A stretch of 64,000 nucleotides of DNA from Chryseobacterium daecheongense (GTDB lineage Bacteria; Bacteroidota; Bacteroidia; Flavobacteriales; Weeksellaceae), in assembly GCF_003729955.1 (NCBI RefSeq), contig NZ_RJTX01000003.1:62001-126000 (forward strand), in the 5' to 3' direction. Below, in pieces: positions 1-6,990 of the stretch. Made by a program: the position numbers and the translations under genes. The stretch's first letter is position 1. The number at the start of each line of letters is the position of its first letter. A model generated the notes under the pieces. It saw only the letters and a list, made by a program, of their open reading frames with translations. It did not search any database and was not told where the DNA came from.

Positions 1-669
1 TTGGCTGCTGGAACTAATAATATACAAGGCAGAGAATATCTTATAAGAAATGCATCAGGAAATACTTTAACATTAAAGGGTGACGGATCTGAACTGATCG
101 ATGTTGCTGGTACAGGCAGTAATGCGATATTAATACCTCACGGTTATACCGGATTTGTAAAAAGTACTGGTGGTATTTCTCCTACAGGAGTGACCTGGGC
201 ATTTTCGATGATAGGAACTCCCGGAGGAGCATCATTATCTTTACAATATTCAAGAGTAAGAGTAAGTCCTATAGATACCGCCACCCCCACTAATTCTGTG
301 GTAACCATTGGTAATTTAAAAGTAAGATTTAATGCTACATCTCCAACCACATCAGGTGTAATTGAATACCAGCCTCTTGTAAACAGCCATATTTCAGTGC
401 TTTACTATAAAGGGGGGTCCGGAGCTGCTAATAATGTATTTTATGGTCAGAATGCTGCTACTAGTACTTGGTACAGAATGCCGGGTGGTTCATTTACGGA
501 TTATAATCTATCTCAACAAAACAGGGATATCGGTTATGCATATATTGTATTGCACAACACAAAAGAAGTCTATAGAGTTACTGCAAATGTCAATGCAGAT
601 ATTGCTGCAAGTGGTTCAGTTCCGGCAGTGGCTTCTTCCGCAACATTATTTGTCGAAAAACTAGATTAA
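1..669 (+). CDS. hypothetical protein, 5' end outside window
   Basis: An open frame runs from the first base of the window to a TAA at 667-669 (222 codons visible). The first codon is TTG only by position, so the true start probably lies upstream and this is the C-terminal part of a longer protein. The visible part is rich in Gly, Ser, Thr, Asn and Val with few charged residues, which suggests an extended beta-structured secreted or surface module, loosely like the C-terminal head modules of fibre proteins. I do not recognise a family and see no T9SS sorting domain at the end. The next gene starts 17 bases after the stop, so the two are probably co-transcribed. Confidence 0.6.
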   Translation: MAAGTNNIQGREYLIRNASGNTLTLKGDGSELIDVAGTGSNAILIPHGYTGFVKSTGGISPTGVTWAFSMIGTPGGASLSLQYSRVRVSPIDTATPTNSVVTIGNLKVRFNATSPTTSGVIEYQPLVNSHISVLYYKGGSGAANNVFYGQNAATSTWYRMPGGSFTDYNLSQQNRDIGYAYIVLHNTKEVYRVTANVNADIAASGSVPAVASSATLFVEKLD

Positions 670-686
670 GTCAACTCAAATTTTGA

Positions 687-1139
687 ATGAATTTAAAAGA
701 AATAAACATTGGCCATCTGATCTATATAAAGGTAAGGGAAACTTCCATAACTATGGAAAGAATCTGTAATTTTTTTGGATTGAGTGAAAATGAGATCAAT
801 GAAATGTACGATAAAAGATCCATAAATACAGAATTATTGTTGAAGTGGTGTAAATTATTGGAATATGATTTTTTCAGACTGTATTCCCAGCATTTGATTT
901 TATATTCCCCACCTAAGGCTATTGATAACAGCAAAAACCTGCAAAAAAAAACCAAACTTCCCAGATTCAGAAAAAATCTCTATACAAAAGAAATGATTGA
1001 CTTTATTTTAGAACTTCTGGAATCTAAGACAAAAAGTACAAAGGAGGTTATCGAGGAATATAAAATTCCGAAAACAACTTTATACAAATGGTTTAATAAA
1101 TATAAAAACAGCTATCATGAAAAAGATGACCCAGCCTGA
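687..1139 (+). CDS. small double helix-turn-helix protein
   Basis: A 150-residue basic protein. Residues about 15-60 read like an XRE/Cro-type HTH (RICNFFGLSENEINEMY, then a helix carrying WCKLLEYDFF). Residues about 98-142 look like a transposase-type HTH (KEVIEEYKIPKTTLYKWF). No DDE or other nuclease domain is present, so this is a DNA-binding protein rather than a transposase. It starts 17 bases after the upstream stop and overlaps the next gene by 23 bases, indicating one transcript. My recollection, not checked, is that similar small HTH pairs recur in Chryseobacterium genomes, where they are often named transposase. An internal purine-rich AAAGGAGGT lies near 1040. Target and role are unknown. 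Confidence 0.75.
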   Translation: MNLKEINIGHLIYIKVRETSITMERICNFFGLSENEINEMYDKRSINTELLLKWCKLLEYDFFRLYSQHLILYSPPKAIDNSKNLQKKTKLPRFRKNLYTKEMIDFILELLESKTKSTKEVIEEYKIPKTTLYKWFNKYKNSYHEKDDPA

Positions 1140-1446
1140 TTATAGAAAAATATTCCAGGATATTATTACAATAAAACATCCTGAAAAAAAAGAAATATGT
1201 AAGAAGATTTTATCGAAACCTAAATTAACGAGTTTGGATATACTAAAACTTAATGACTTAATTTTTGGTTCCGTAAATAAAGAAAATAATATATCCAATC
1301 AAAAACACCGTTCATATGATGAATCTTCAATACTGAAAATTTTGACCTTCCAGAAAGAAAATGGTTATTCAAATCTGCAAACAGCTGCTCATTTTAAACT
1401 GAGCAAGAACACAATTGCCAACTGGAGAAAAATTATTATAAAATAA
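1117..1446 (+). CDS. small helix-turn-helix protein, partner of preceding gene
   Basis: A 109-residue basic protein whose first codons overlap the end of the preceding HTH gene in another frame; a second ATG at 1126 would give 106 residues. The C-terminal 45 residues form a transposase-type HTH (ILTFQKENGYSNLQTAAHF, then LSKNTIANWRK), clearly related in style to the second HTH of its neighbour. The N-terminal half (DYRKIFQDIITIKHPEKK) is predicted helical and not recognised. There is no catalytic domain. The overlapping arrangement suggests translational coupling and joint action of the two proteins. A short element with a strong Shine-Dalgarno and a terminator follows within 130 bases. Function unknown. 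Confidence 0.75.
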   Translation: MKKMTQPDYRKIFQDIITIKHPEKKEICKKILSKPKLTSLDILKLNDLIFGSVNKENNISNQKHRSYDESSILKILTFQKENGYSNLQTAAHFKLSKNTIANWRKIIIK

Positions 1447-1516
1447 TTTCATAATAATTATTTTATTAGTCGAATAAAACGCAAACTAATATAAAACTAA
1501 ATTACAACAAACAACC

Positions 1517-1548
1517 AAGGAGGTGAAAACACAATGATTTGCTGGTAG
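1517..1548 (+). promoter_or_regulatory. perfect Shine-Dalgarno plus four-codon ORF
   Basis: AAGGAGGTGA at 1517-1526 is a ten-base match to the complement of the usual 16S rRNA 3' tail. Eight bases later an ATG at 1534 opens a frame of four codons (Met-Ile-Cys-Trp) ending in TAG at 1546-1548. The stop codon lies in the left arm of the terminator hairpin at 1541-1561. Strong Shine-Dalgarno sequences are rare in Flavobacteriia, whose ribosomes keep the anti-SD covered. No gene on this strand follows, so it is not a leader for a downstream gene. It could be a micro-ORF, an RNA that binds the 16S tail, or a relic. Confidence 0.5.
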
Positions 1549-1573
1549 CTAAACTGCCAGCTTTTTATTTTTA
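1541..1573 (+). terminator. rho-independent terminator of the HTH transcript
   Basis: An 8-bp stem, GCTGGTAG at 1541-1548 with CTGCCAGC at 1554-1561 (one G-U pair), and a five-base loop are followed by a T-rich tract. The position fits the 3' end of the transcript carrying the two HTH genes. It lies just before the end of the converging gene at 1583. Confidence 0.75.
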
Positions 1574-1582
1574 TCAAAATCT

Positions 1583-3037
1583 CTAAAGTTTATTGATCCA
1601 AAGATATAAACTGATATCTTGAGGAACATTCATTTTTTTTCGCAGACGATACTTTCTACTGTCTACAGAATTTATTGAAGTCCGCATATAGTTAGCGATC
1701 TCTTTAGTCTGAATATTTAACTTAAGGTAGACACACATTTCAAGATCTAATGGTGTCAGTTCCGGAAATTCAAGCAATTTTTTATATAATTCAGGAAATA
1801 CATTTTGAAAGACTACAAGCAGATGCTTATCGTTGCGTTTCGCCATTTCCAATAACAACAGAAGATTGTCTCCATTTGTACCAATGTCTTTGTCTTGTAA
1901 CTCAATTCTTTTATCAGATTTAGAAACCGGATATTTTCTTCGGTAGAAATAGAAGATAATGAGTAATAACAGAATAATCAATGCTATAAGAACAGGTAAA
2001 AAAATTGATGAATTATTTTTCTTTTGTTTTATCAATGCTTTTTCATCATTTTTACCCTGTGTGATAAGCGCAGACTGGTTGATTGTTGCCAAACTATCTT
2101 TTAGATGCATGTTTTTTTCAAGGTAATAAACCTCCATTTTACTGTCTCCCTCCTTTTTATAATATTCTATCATTTTGGGATAAATGAGCAGCAACCCCTC
2201 TGTAAATTTATATTTTTTAAAGATTGGCAGACTTTTATTCCAATATTTTAATGCTTCCTGATCCTTACCCAGATCAAATTTCAGATTTCCTCTGAGCAAA
2301 TATATATTAGCCAAAAATCTTTTATCATTTTCTTTTATCTGAATTTTCTCGGCCGAATTATAATATTTATCGGCTTCCTTATAATTCTTCTGCATTTCGT
2401 ATGCTTTTCCTACATTTTGAAGAGCTTGTCCCAGTGTTGGATTTTTATACGGAAATTTATCAGATACTTTTGATATTTCAGAATAACTTTTCAGAGCAAA
2501 ATATAATATGGAATCTTTATAATTCTTGTCATTATCCTTTTTAACAAGAAGAGTAGAATAATATGTAAGATTATCGTAGAGATAGTATTTTCGGAAATGA
2601 ACAATGTTTTTATCATCAATCAGATTGATAACTTTAAGCGCTTTGGAACAACAAGAACGAGCATCATCAAAGTTATTGGCCTGTATTAATGATTTTGCTT
2701 TGTATTGGAGAAGAGCAGCCCAGTCTGAATACGATTTTAGTTCTTCAGCTACAGGTAGTCCTTCTTCTACAGATTTTAAGCATGAATTGGTATCCATTCT
2801 ATTGCTGTATATTTCTGAGCGAAAAATTGCAGCTATCAGCATTCCTTTTTTATCACCCTCTTCCTTTGAAAGAGTATAAAGTTCATCACATATTGAAAGA
2901 ACTTTTTCGTCTCCAAGCTTTGCATAAATATCTTTTTCGTGTATTTGTTTTTTTAATAACTCTATCCTCTGTTTCGAAAAATCTTGTGCCCATATAATCA
3001 AGGGGAAGAGTATAAGAATAAGCAGCCTGATTTTCAT
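1583..3037 (-). CDS. membrane-anchored TPR protein with LuxR-type HTH
   Basis: A 484-residue predicted regulator. Residues 1-18 are a signal peptide or first membrane segment ending in WAQ. Residues about 60-330 hold TPR-like helical repeats (for example NVGKAYEMQKNYKEADKYY). A transmembrane helix spans about 346-366, followed by basic YRRK. The C-terminal 65 residues form a GerE/LuxR-like HTH (LTPLDLEMCVYLKLNIQTKE, then SVDSRKYRLRKK). The family is common in Bacteroidota: the TPR part is periplasmic and the HTH cytoplasmic, so an envelope signal could control transcription directly. A TAACTTTG -7 box lies upstream (3052-3059 on the complement). No cognate target is obvious nearby. Confidence 0.8.
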   Translation of the reverse strand: MKIRLLILILFPLIIWAQDFSKQRIELLKKQIHEKDIYAKLGDEKVLSICDELYTLSKEEGDKKGMLIAAIFRSEIYSNRMDTNSCLKSVEEGLPVAEELKSYSDWAALLQYKAKSLIQANNFDDARSCCSKALKVINLIDDKNIVHFRKYYLYDNLTYYSTLLVKKDNDKNYKDSILYFALKSYSEISKVSDKFPYKNPTLGQALQNVGKAYEMQKNYKEADKYYNSAEKIQIKENDKRFLANIYLLRGNLKFDLGKDQEALKYWNKSLPIFKKYKFTEGLLLIYPKMIEYYKKEGDSKMEVYYLEKNMHLKDSLATINQSALITQGKNDEKALIKQKKNNSSIFLPVLIALIILLLLIIFYFYRRKYPVSKSDKRIELQDKDIGTNGDNLLLLLEMAKRNDKHLLVVFQNVFPELYKKLLEFPELTPLDLEMCVYLKLNIQTKEIANYMRTSINSVDSRKYRLRKKMNVPQDISLYLWINKL

Positions 3038-3051
3038 GAAGAGAGTTTTTT

Positions 3052-3059
3052 CAAAGTTA
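3052..3059 (-). promoter_or_regulatory. -7 promoter box for the TPR/HTH regulator
   Basis: CAAAGTTA on the plus strand reads TAACTTTG on the minus strand and matches the Bacteroidota TAnnTTTG element. It ends 14 bases before the ATG at 3037. Confidence 0.5.
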
Positions 3060-3182
3060 ACAATTTATCCCACTTATTCATCCGCCATTAAGATATACTA
3101 AAAAGGAAATATTGTAAAATAAAAAACTGAGAGGCAGGTAAAGTATGTAAGAGAAAGGAATATAATAGTAAATAAAAAATAA

Positions 3183-3206
3183 AATCCTGCATATAAATGC
3201 AGGATT
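3183..3206 (-). terminator. terminator of tRNA-His
   Basis: A perfect 10-bp inverted repeat (AATCCTGCAT / ATGCAGGATT, loop ATAA) lies directly after the tRNA on the minus strand. It is followed in that direction by a T-rich run, the complement of AAATAAAAAATAAA. Confidence 0.85.
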
Positions 3207-3210
3207 CTTG

Positions 3211-3285
<75 letters not shown>

Positions 3286-3297
3286 GTTTTGTGGTTG

Positions 3298-3305
3298 CAA
3301 ATATA
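3298..3305 (-). promoter_or_regulatory. -7 promoter box for tRNA-His
   Basis: CAAATATA on the plus strand reads TATATTTG on the minus strand, 12 bases upstream of the tRNA 5' end. Confidence 0.5.
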
Positions 3306-3320
3306 GGGATAATATTTAAT

Positions 3321-4040
3321 CTACAAAACAATTCCATCAAAATTTTTCATTGCAATCAGCTTTTCCGTTGTAAATCCCTCAGCGTAAGTCACTCCCGATA
3401 ATCTCCCCAGATCTTGTGCTCTGTACGTTAAACTTTCAAAGAAATCTTTTGTAGCAATTGGTGTTACAGGTTCTTTGGAATTAGGATCATAAAATTGGGT
3501 TTTAAAAGCCATACAAGCTTCAATTTTTTTATCAAGATGTTCTGATATATCAATAACAAATTCTGGTTCAATATTCTTCCATTGAATATAATGGAAAATA
3601 TGTTTGGGTCTCCATACCTCTTGGTTCTCTCCTTCTTCTACCGTTTCTATCTTTCTTAGGCCTGCTAAAAAACATGCATCAGACACTAATTTCGCAGCTT
3701 TTGCGTGGTCGGGATGTCTATCATCAATCGCATTGGCTAAAACAATTTCCGGGCGGTATTTGCGGATCAATTTTACGATTTTCAACTGATACTCTTCTGA
3801 ATTCACAAGAAATCCGTCTTTCAATCCTAAATTCTCTCTTGCAGAAACCCCTAAGATCCCGGCAGAATGGGCAGCCTCTTCTTTTCTTGTTTCCTCTGTT
3901 CCTCTTGTCCCCAGTTCTCCCCGGGTAAGATCTATAATAACACATGTCTTTCCTTCCGAAACTAATTTGGCTATAGTTCCGCCACATCCCAATTCCACAT
4001 CATCAGGATGTGCTCCGAATGCAAGTATATCTGTTTTCAT
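3321..4040 (-). CDS. bshB1: bacillithiol biosynthesis deacetylase BshB1
   Basis: A 239-residue protein of the PIG-L/LmbE zinc deacetylase family. It removes the acetyl group from GlcNAc-malate in the second step of bacillithiol synthesis in the cytoplasm. The metal-binding AHPDD motif is at residues 10-14 and the second histidine motif HPDHAKAA near 108. The motif RGELGTRGT and the overall length match BshB1 closely. The other bacillithiol genes (bshA, bshC) are not in this window. A TATCTTTG box ends only five bases before the ATG, so the transcript may have almost no leader. The gene stands alone between tRNA-His and the terminator of the next gene. Confidence 0.93.
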   Translation of the reverse strand: MKTDILAFGAHPDDVELGCGGTIAKLVSEGKTCVIIDLTRGELGTRGTEETRKEEAAHSAGILGVSARENLGLKDGFLVNSEEYQLKIVKLIRKYRPEIVLANAIDDRHPDHAKAAKLVSDACFLAGLRKIETVEEGENQEVWRPKHIFHYIQWKNIEPEFVIDISEHLDKKIEACMAFKTQFYDPNSKEPVTPIATKDFFESLTYRAQDLGRLSGVTYAEGFTTEKLIAMKNFDGIVL

Positions 4041-4045
4041 AGTTT

Positions 4046-4053
4046 CAAAGATA
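4046..4053 (-). promoter_or_regulatory. -7 promoter box for bshB1
   Basis: CAAAGATA reads TATCTTTG on the minus strand, five bases from the ATG. The region where a -33 element would sit overlaps the terminator of the upstream gene at 4068-4096. Confidence 0.5.
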
Positions 4054-4067
4054 AGACTTAAAATAAA

Positions 4068-4096
4068 AACTTCCCAACCATAACGATTGGGAAGTT
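4068..4096 (-). terminator. terminator after the TPR gene
   Basis: AACTTCCCAA at 4068-4077 pairs perfectly with TTGGGAAGTT at 4087-4096. On the minus strand the hairpin is followed by a T-rich tract. It ends the minus-strand cluster that begins with the small membrane protein gene at 6914. Confidence 0.85.
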
Positions 4097-4122
4097 TAAT
4101 TATCTATAATTTACAATATAAA

Positions 4123-5751
4123 TTATTTATTGATCTCTTTATTTAGCTTAATAGCATCTTCGTAAGTAGGATCTAACTGTAACGATTTTGCTACATAATC
4201 TTTAGCCTTTGCAATATCTGAGTCTTTACTCATATAAGCCACTGCAAAATATGCGTATGCTAATGTTTGCTTATTAGCTTCCATATCAGCAGGTTTTACT
4301 GTACTGATGAATTTCTCATAAGCTGTTTTCGCAGCCTCATTATTCCCAGCCTGCTGGTAAGAATATCCTTGGCTGTAGTAAGCAGGAGCCCAATCAGGAA
4401 GAAGAGCGATCATTTTTTGCCATGTTAAAATAGCTCCATTCCAGTTTTTAGCATCCTGATAAGCTGTAGCCAATTTAAACAATGAATCTGAATCCTGAGC
4501 ATTAGCTGCTACTTTCTTTTTCAATGCTTCAATTTCAGGAGTCGTTGGTCCTGCATCTACAGAGCCTTGTGTAGCTCCTCCTGCAATGTTTGCTAATTCC
4601 ATATCCCACTTCAATGTTTCGTCTTTAGCAGCTTTTGCAATTGCAACTTTCTGTTGTGCTTCTGTAGTTAGAGCCGTCTTTTTAGCCGGATCTTTCTCAT
4701 CTTTAGCCAATCCCGCAGCGATCAATCCCTGTAGTCCCTGATCTGCAGGCTGTACTCTTGATTTATCTGCCTGAGAAACGAAAGTATCCATACTTTGCTT
4801 AGCTTCAGCATATTTTCCATCTGCATATAACTGATAAGCTCTTAATTTATACTTAATCGGGTCATTGATCTTATCAAAAATTTTATCTAATACCTGCTTA
4901 GAGTTGGCATAATCTTCATTGGTGAAGTATAATTTAGCAATTTCTAATTGTGTATATGGATCTTCATCCGCATACTTTGTATAGTTGATCAAATCCTGAG
5001 TTGCTTTAGCATTTTGCTGATATCTGATATCGTAAGCAGCCAATGCCTTATATGCAGGTGCATAAGTTGCATCCACAGCGATAGCTTTATCTATATTTTC
5101 CTTAGCCAGTTTCCATTGCTGTGCAGCCATCCATAAAGTTCCCATTCTTGTAAACACAGAAGCTTTGTTTTTAGCTGTAGGCAATGCTTTTTCATAAGCA
5201 CTCATAGCATCACCAGGAAGTTTTTTCAATCTGTATGCATCTCCTAAGGTGTAGTAATAATTGGCAGGTACTCCTTTTTTCTGAGCTTTTTCAACTGCCT
5301 TGTTCAAAAATTGAATTGCAAGATCAGGAGCATTGTTCTTTTCGAATAGAGTTAAAGCTTCTGCTGCTCTAAAAAGAACTTCAGCATCTTTTTCTTTAGA
5401 ATCTGTTACAATCTTCTGAATTTCAGCAACAGCACTTTTATCACCTTTTCCTAATTTTACAGTTGCTAATCCGATCTTATTCAAAAAGCTTTTGCTGTCA
5501 GCAGCAAGTCCTTTATTGAAATTTTCTGTAGCTGTTGCAAAATCCGGCTCTACTTGTTTTAAGTATGTATTTCCTAAATAAAAATAATTCTCAGCAGTAG
5601 GCTCTTTTGCAATCATTTGTGTGAAATTGTTTTTTGCCTGCGCAAACTTATCGCTATCAATACTATTGATACCATCCTGTAATGTCTGTGCAAACGCAAA
5701 ATTGGTAAAAAATACCACAGCCGCTCCAAAAGCAATCTTCTTTACATTCAT
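4123..5751 (-). CDS. large periplasmic TPR protein
   Basis: A 542-residue secreted protein made almost entirely of tetratricopeptide repeats (for example YFYLGNTYLKQVEPDFATA, YYYTLGDAYRLKKLPGDAM, YYSQGYSYQQAGNNEAAKT). I start it at the ATG at 5751, which gives a clean signal peptide (NVKKIAFGAAVVFFTNFAFA, then Q); an open frame continues upstream to 5805 but would place extra residues before that peptide. TPR arrays mediate protein contacts, so a scaffold role in the envelope is likely. It follows the PstS-like lipoprotein by about 105 bases and lies downstream of the TonB operon, an order I believe is kept in many Bacteroidota. Codon use looks like that of well-expressed neighbours. Confidence 0.85.
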   Translation of the reverse strand: MNVKKIAFGAAVVFFTNFAFAQTLQDGINSIDSDKFAQAKNNFTQMIAKEPTAENYFYLGNTYLKQVEPDFATATENFNKGLAADSKSFLNKIGLATVKLGKGDKSAVAEIQKIVTDSKEKDAEVLFRAAEALTLFEKNNAPDLAIQFLNKAVEKAQKKGVPANYYYTLGDAYRLKKLPGDAMSAYEKALPTAKNKASVFTRMGTLWMAAQQWKLAKENIDKAIAVDATYAPAYKALAAYDIRYQQNAKATQDLINYTKYADEDPYTQLEIAKLYFTNEDYANSKQVLDKIFDKINDPIKYKLRAYQLYADGKYAEAKQSMDTFVSQADKSRVQPADQGLQGLIAAGLAKDEKDPAKKTALTTEAQQKVAIAKAAKDETLKWDMELANIAGGATQGSVDAGPTTPEIEALKKKVAANAQDSDSLFKLATAYQDAKNWNGAILTWQKMIALLPDWAPAYYSQGYSYQQAGNNEAAKTAYEKFISTVKPADMEANKQTLAYAYFAVAYMSKDSDIAKAKDYVAKSLQLDPTYEDAIKLNKEINK

Positions 5752-5857
5752 AATCATTATATCTTTCATTTTATATTTTTCTAAAACTGAATAAATTACA
5801 CACAATTTTCAGACCAAAATAATTTTGTTTTGGCTAAAAATTTAATTTAATATTTTT

Positions 5858-6727
5858 TTAACGCATCTGTACTTCTCTTTTGTACAGATTATACGGCTGT
5901 AACCCTTCTTTTTCAACGATCATTTGACCTAGTTGAGTGCAGGAATAGCGAATAAAACCATTAGCTATGCTGAAATTCCCCTCATTGGTTAAAAAGTAAA
6001 GTACACGTGTAAATGGATATTTCATTTCACGTAATCCGTTAGAATCCGGATAGTATTCCTTACCATTATTTTCAACAGGCAATATTTTCACCATATCCCT
6101 TAATTTTTCAGCAGTTTTATCATAAGGTCTGCTGAAAGTATTTAGCCCAATAACTCCAATTTTATTAGGATATTTATCAAGTTGTTCTATGATATTCTGA
6201 TTTCCGGAAATAATAGAAAATTTTAGATCTCTGGGTTGTTTTTGAAGCTTCTCTGCTACAAAATTCAGATTGCTGGAATTTGTTCCATCAAAAATGAAAT
6301 TTTTATCTTCAGAATTAAGCCCGCTTTTTATTTCATCCAAAGTAATTTTTGTTTTTGGAGAACTTTTAGGAACCACAAAAACAACGGCATCCGCTGCAAA
6401 TCTTGCAGGCATATATTTCAGGTCCACTTTCTCTTCATATGCCTTGATCTCTTCTTTAGATAAAGATCTTGACATCACAATAAGCTTTGCTTTATTATCT
6501 AATAAATCTAAAAAGCCCAGGTCCTCTTTTTTAGTTTCCACTTTGATATGGGTATCCGGATAATTGATCATATATCCTTCTGTTAAAGCCTGGGTAACGC
6601 TTTTGAATGATTCATCCGTAAGAACAGTGAGGTTTCCTTTACTATAGGTGGGAATATTTTCATCTTTCTTTTTATTGCACCCTAATACGACAAGTATAAA
6701 AGAAAGTAATAATAGTTTACTCTTCAT
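5858..6727 (-). CDS. PstS-like substrate-binding lipoprotein
   Basis: A 289-residue lipoprotein. The lipobox is LGC at residues 15-17, followed by a lysine-rich linker. The mature part resembles periplasmic phosphate-binding (PstS-type) proteins: strand GNLTVLTDESF, then MSRSLSKEEIKAYE, then FVVPKSSPKTKITLDEI, then FTRVLYFLTNEG. No PstA, PstB or PstC permease gene is nearby. It instead overlaps the small membrane gene (start 6727, neighbour stop 6717) and sits in the ExbB/ExbD/TonB neighbourhood, so a role tied to the energised outer membrane is possible. The ligand is unknown; phosphate is only a family-level guess. Confidence 0.8.
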   Translation of the reverse strand: MKSKLLLLSFILVVLGCNKKKDENIPTYSKGNLTVLTDESFKSVTQALTEGYMINYPDTHIKVETKKEDLGFLDLLDNKAKLIVMSRSLSKEEIKAYEEKVDLKYMPARFAADAVVFVVPKSSPKTKITLDEIKSGLNSEDKNFIFDGTNSSNLNFVAEKLQKQPRDLKFSIISGNQNIIEQLDKYPNKIGVIGLNTFSRPYDKTAEKLRDMVKILPVENNGKEYYPDSNGLREMKYPFTRVLYFLTNEGNFSIANGFIRYSCTQLGQMIVEKEGLQPYNLYKREVQMR

Positions 6728-6914
6728 TTTTTGTATTCTTTAATTTGGATATTGCTCTGAAAATTCTGAAAACACCGTAAATCACCAATACAATTCCTAA
6801 TGGATAGGCCACTGCAGGCTCCAGAACTATAAAAAAGAATTTATAAGTAATAACAACAATACCCAGGATGATATAAAAAAATCCGGTAACTAATGATAAC
6901 CAATTGAACATCAT
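6717..6914 (-). CDS. small two-helix membrane protein
   Basis: A 65-residue protein with two predicted transmembrane helices (about residues 5-27 and 34-53) and a basic, charged C-terminus (KLKNTKNEE). Two ATGs are possible, at 6914 and 6911. It overlaps the downstream lipoprotein gene by 11 bases, which suggests translational coupling. A TATTTTTG box lies only four bases upstream. A hairpin separates it from tonB, so it probably begins a second transcript. No known family is recognised. Confidence 0.7.
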   Translation of the reverse strand: MMFNWLSLVTGFFYIILGIVVITYKFFFIVLEPAVAYPLGIVLVIYGVFRIFRAISKLKNTKNEE

Positions 6915-6938
6915 GTAACAAAAATACCAAAAAAAATA

Positions 6939-6964
6939 AAAAGAGAAGCAAATGCTTCTCTTTT
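6939..6964 (-). terminator. terminator after tonB
   Basis: AAGAGAAGCA pairs with TGCTTCTCTT around a two-base loop (6941-6962). It is flanked by A-rich and T-rich runs, so it can act in both directions. It ends the exbB-exbD-exbD-tonB transcript. Confidence 0.75.
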
Positions 6965-6990
6965 TTAATTGAATTTATTTTATAAATATA

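Noticed and set aside
687..1446. Insertion sequence
   Set aside because: Transposase-type HTH motifs are present, but there is no DDE, HUH or serine/tyrosine recombinase domain, and I saw no terminal inverted repeats or target duplications.
5752..5805. 18-residue N-terminal extension of the TPR protein
   Set aside because: It would place extra residues before a clean signal peptide that starts at the ATG at 5751.
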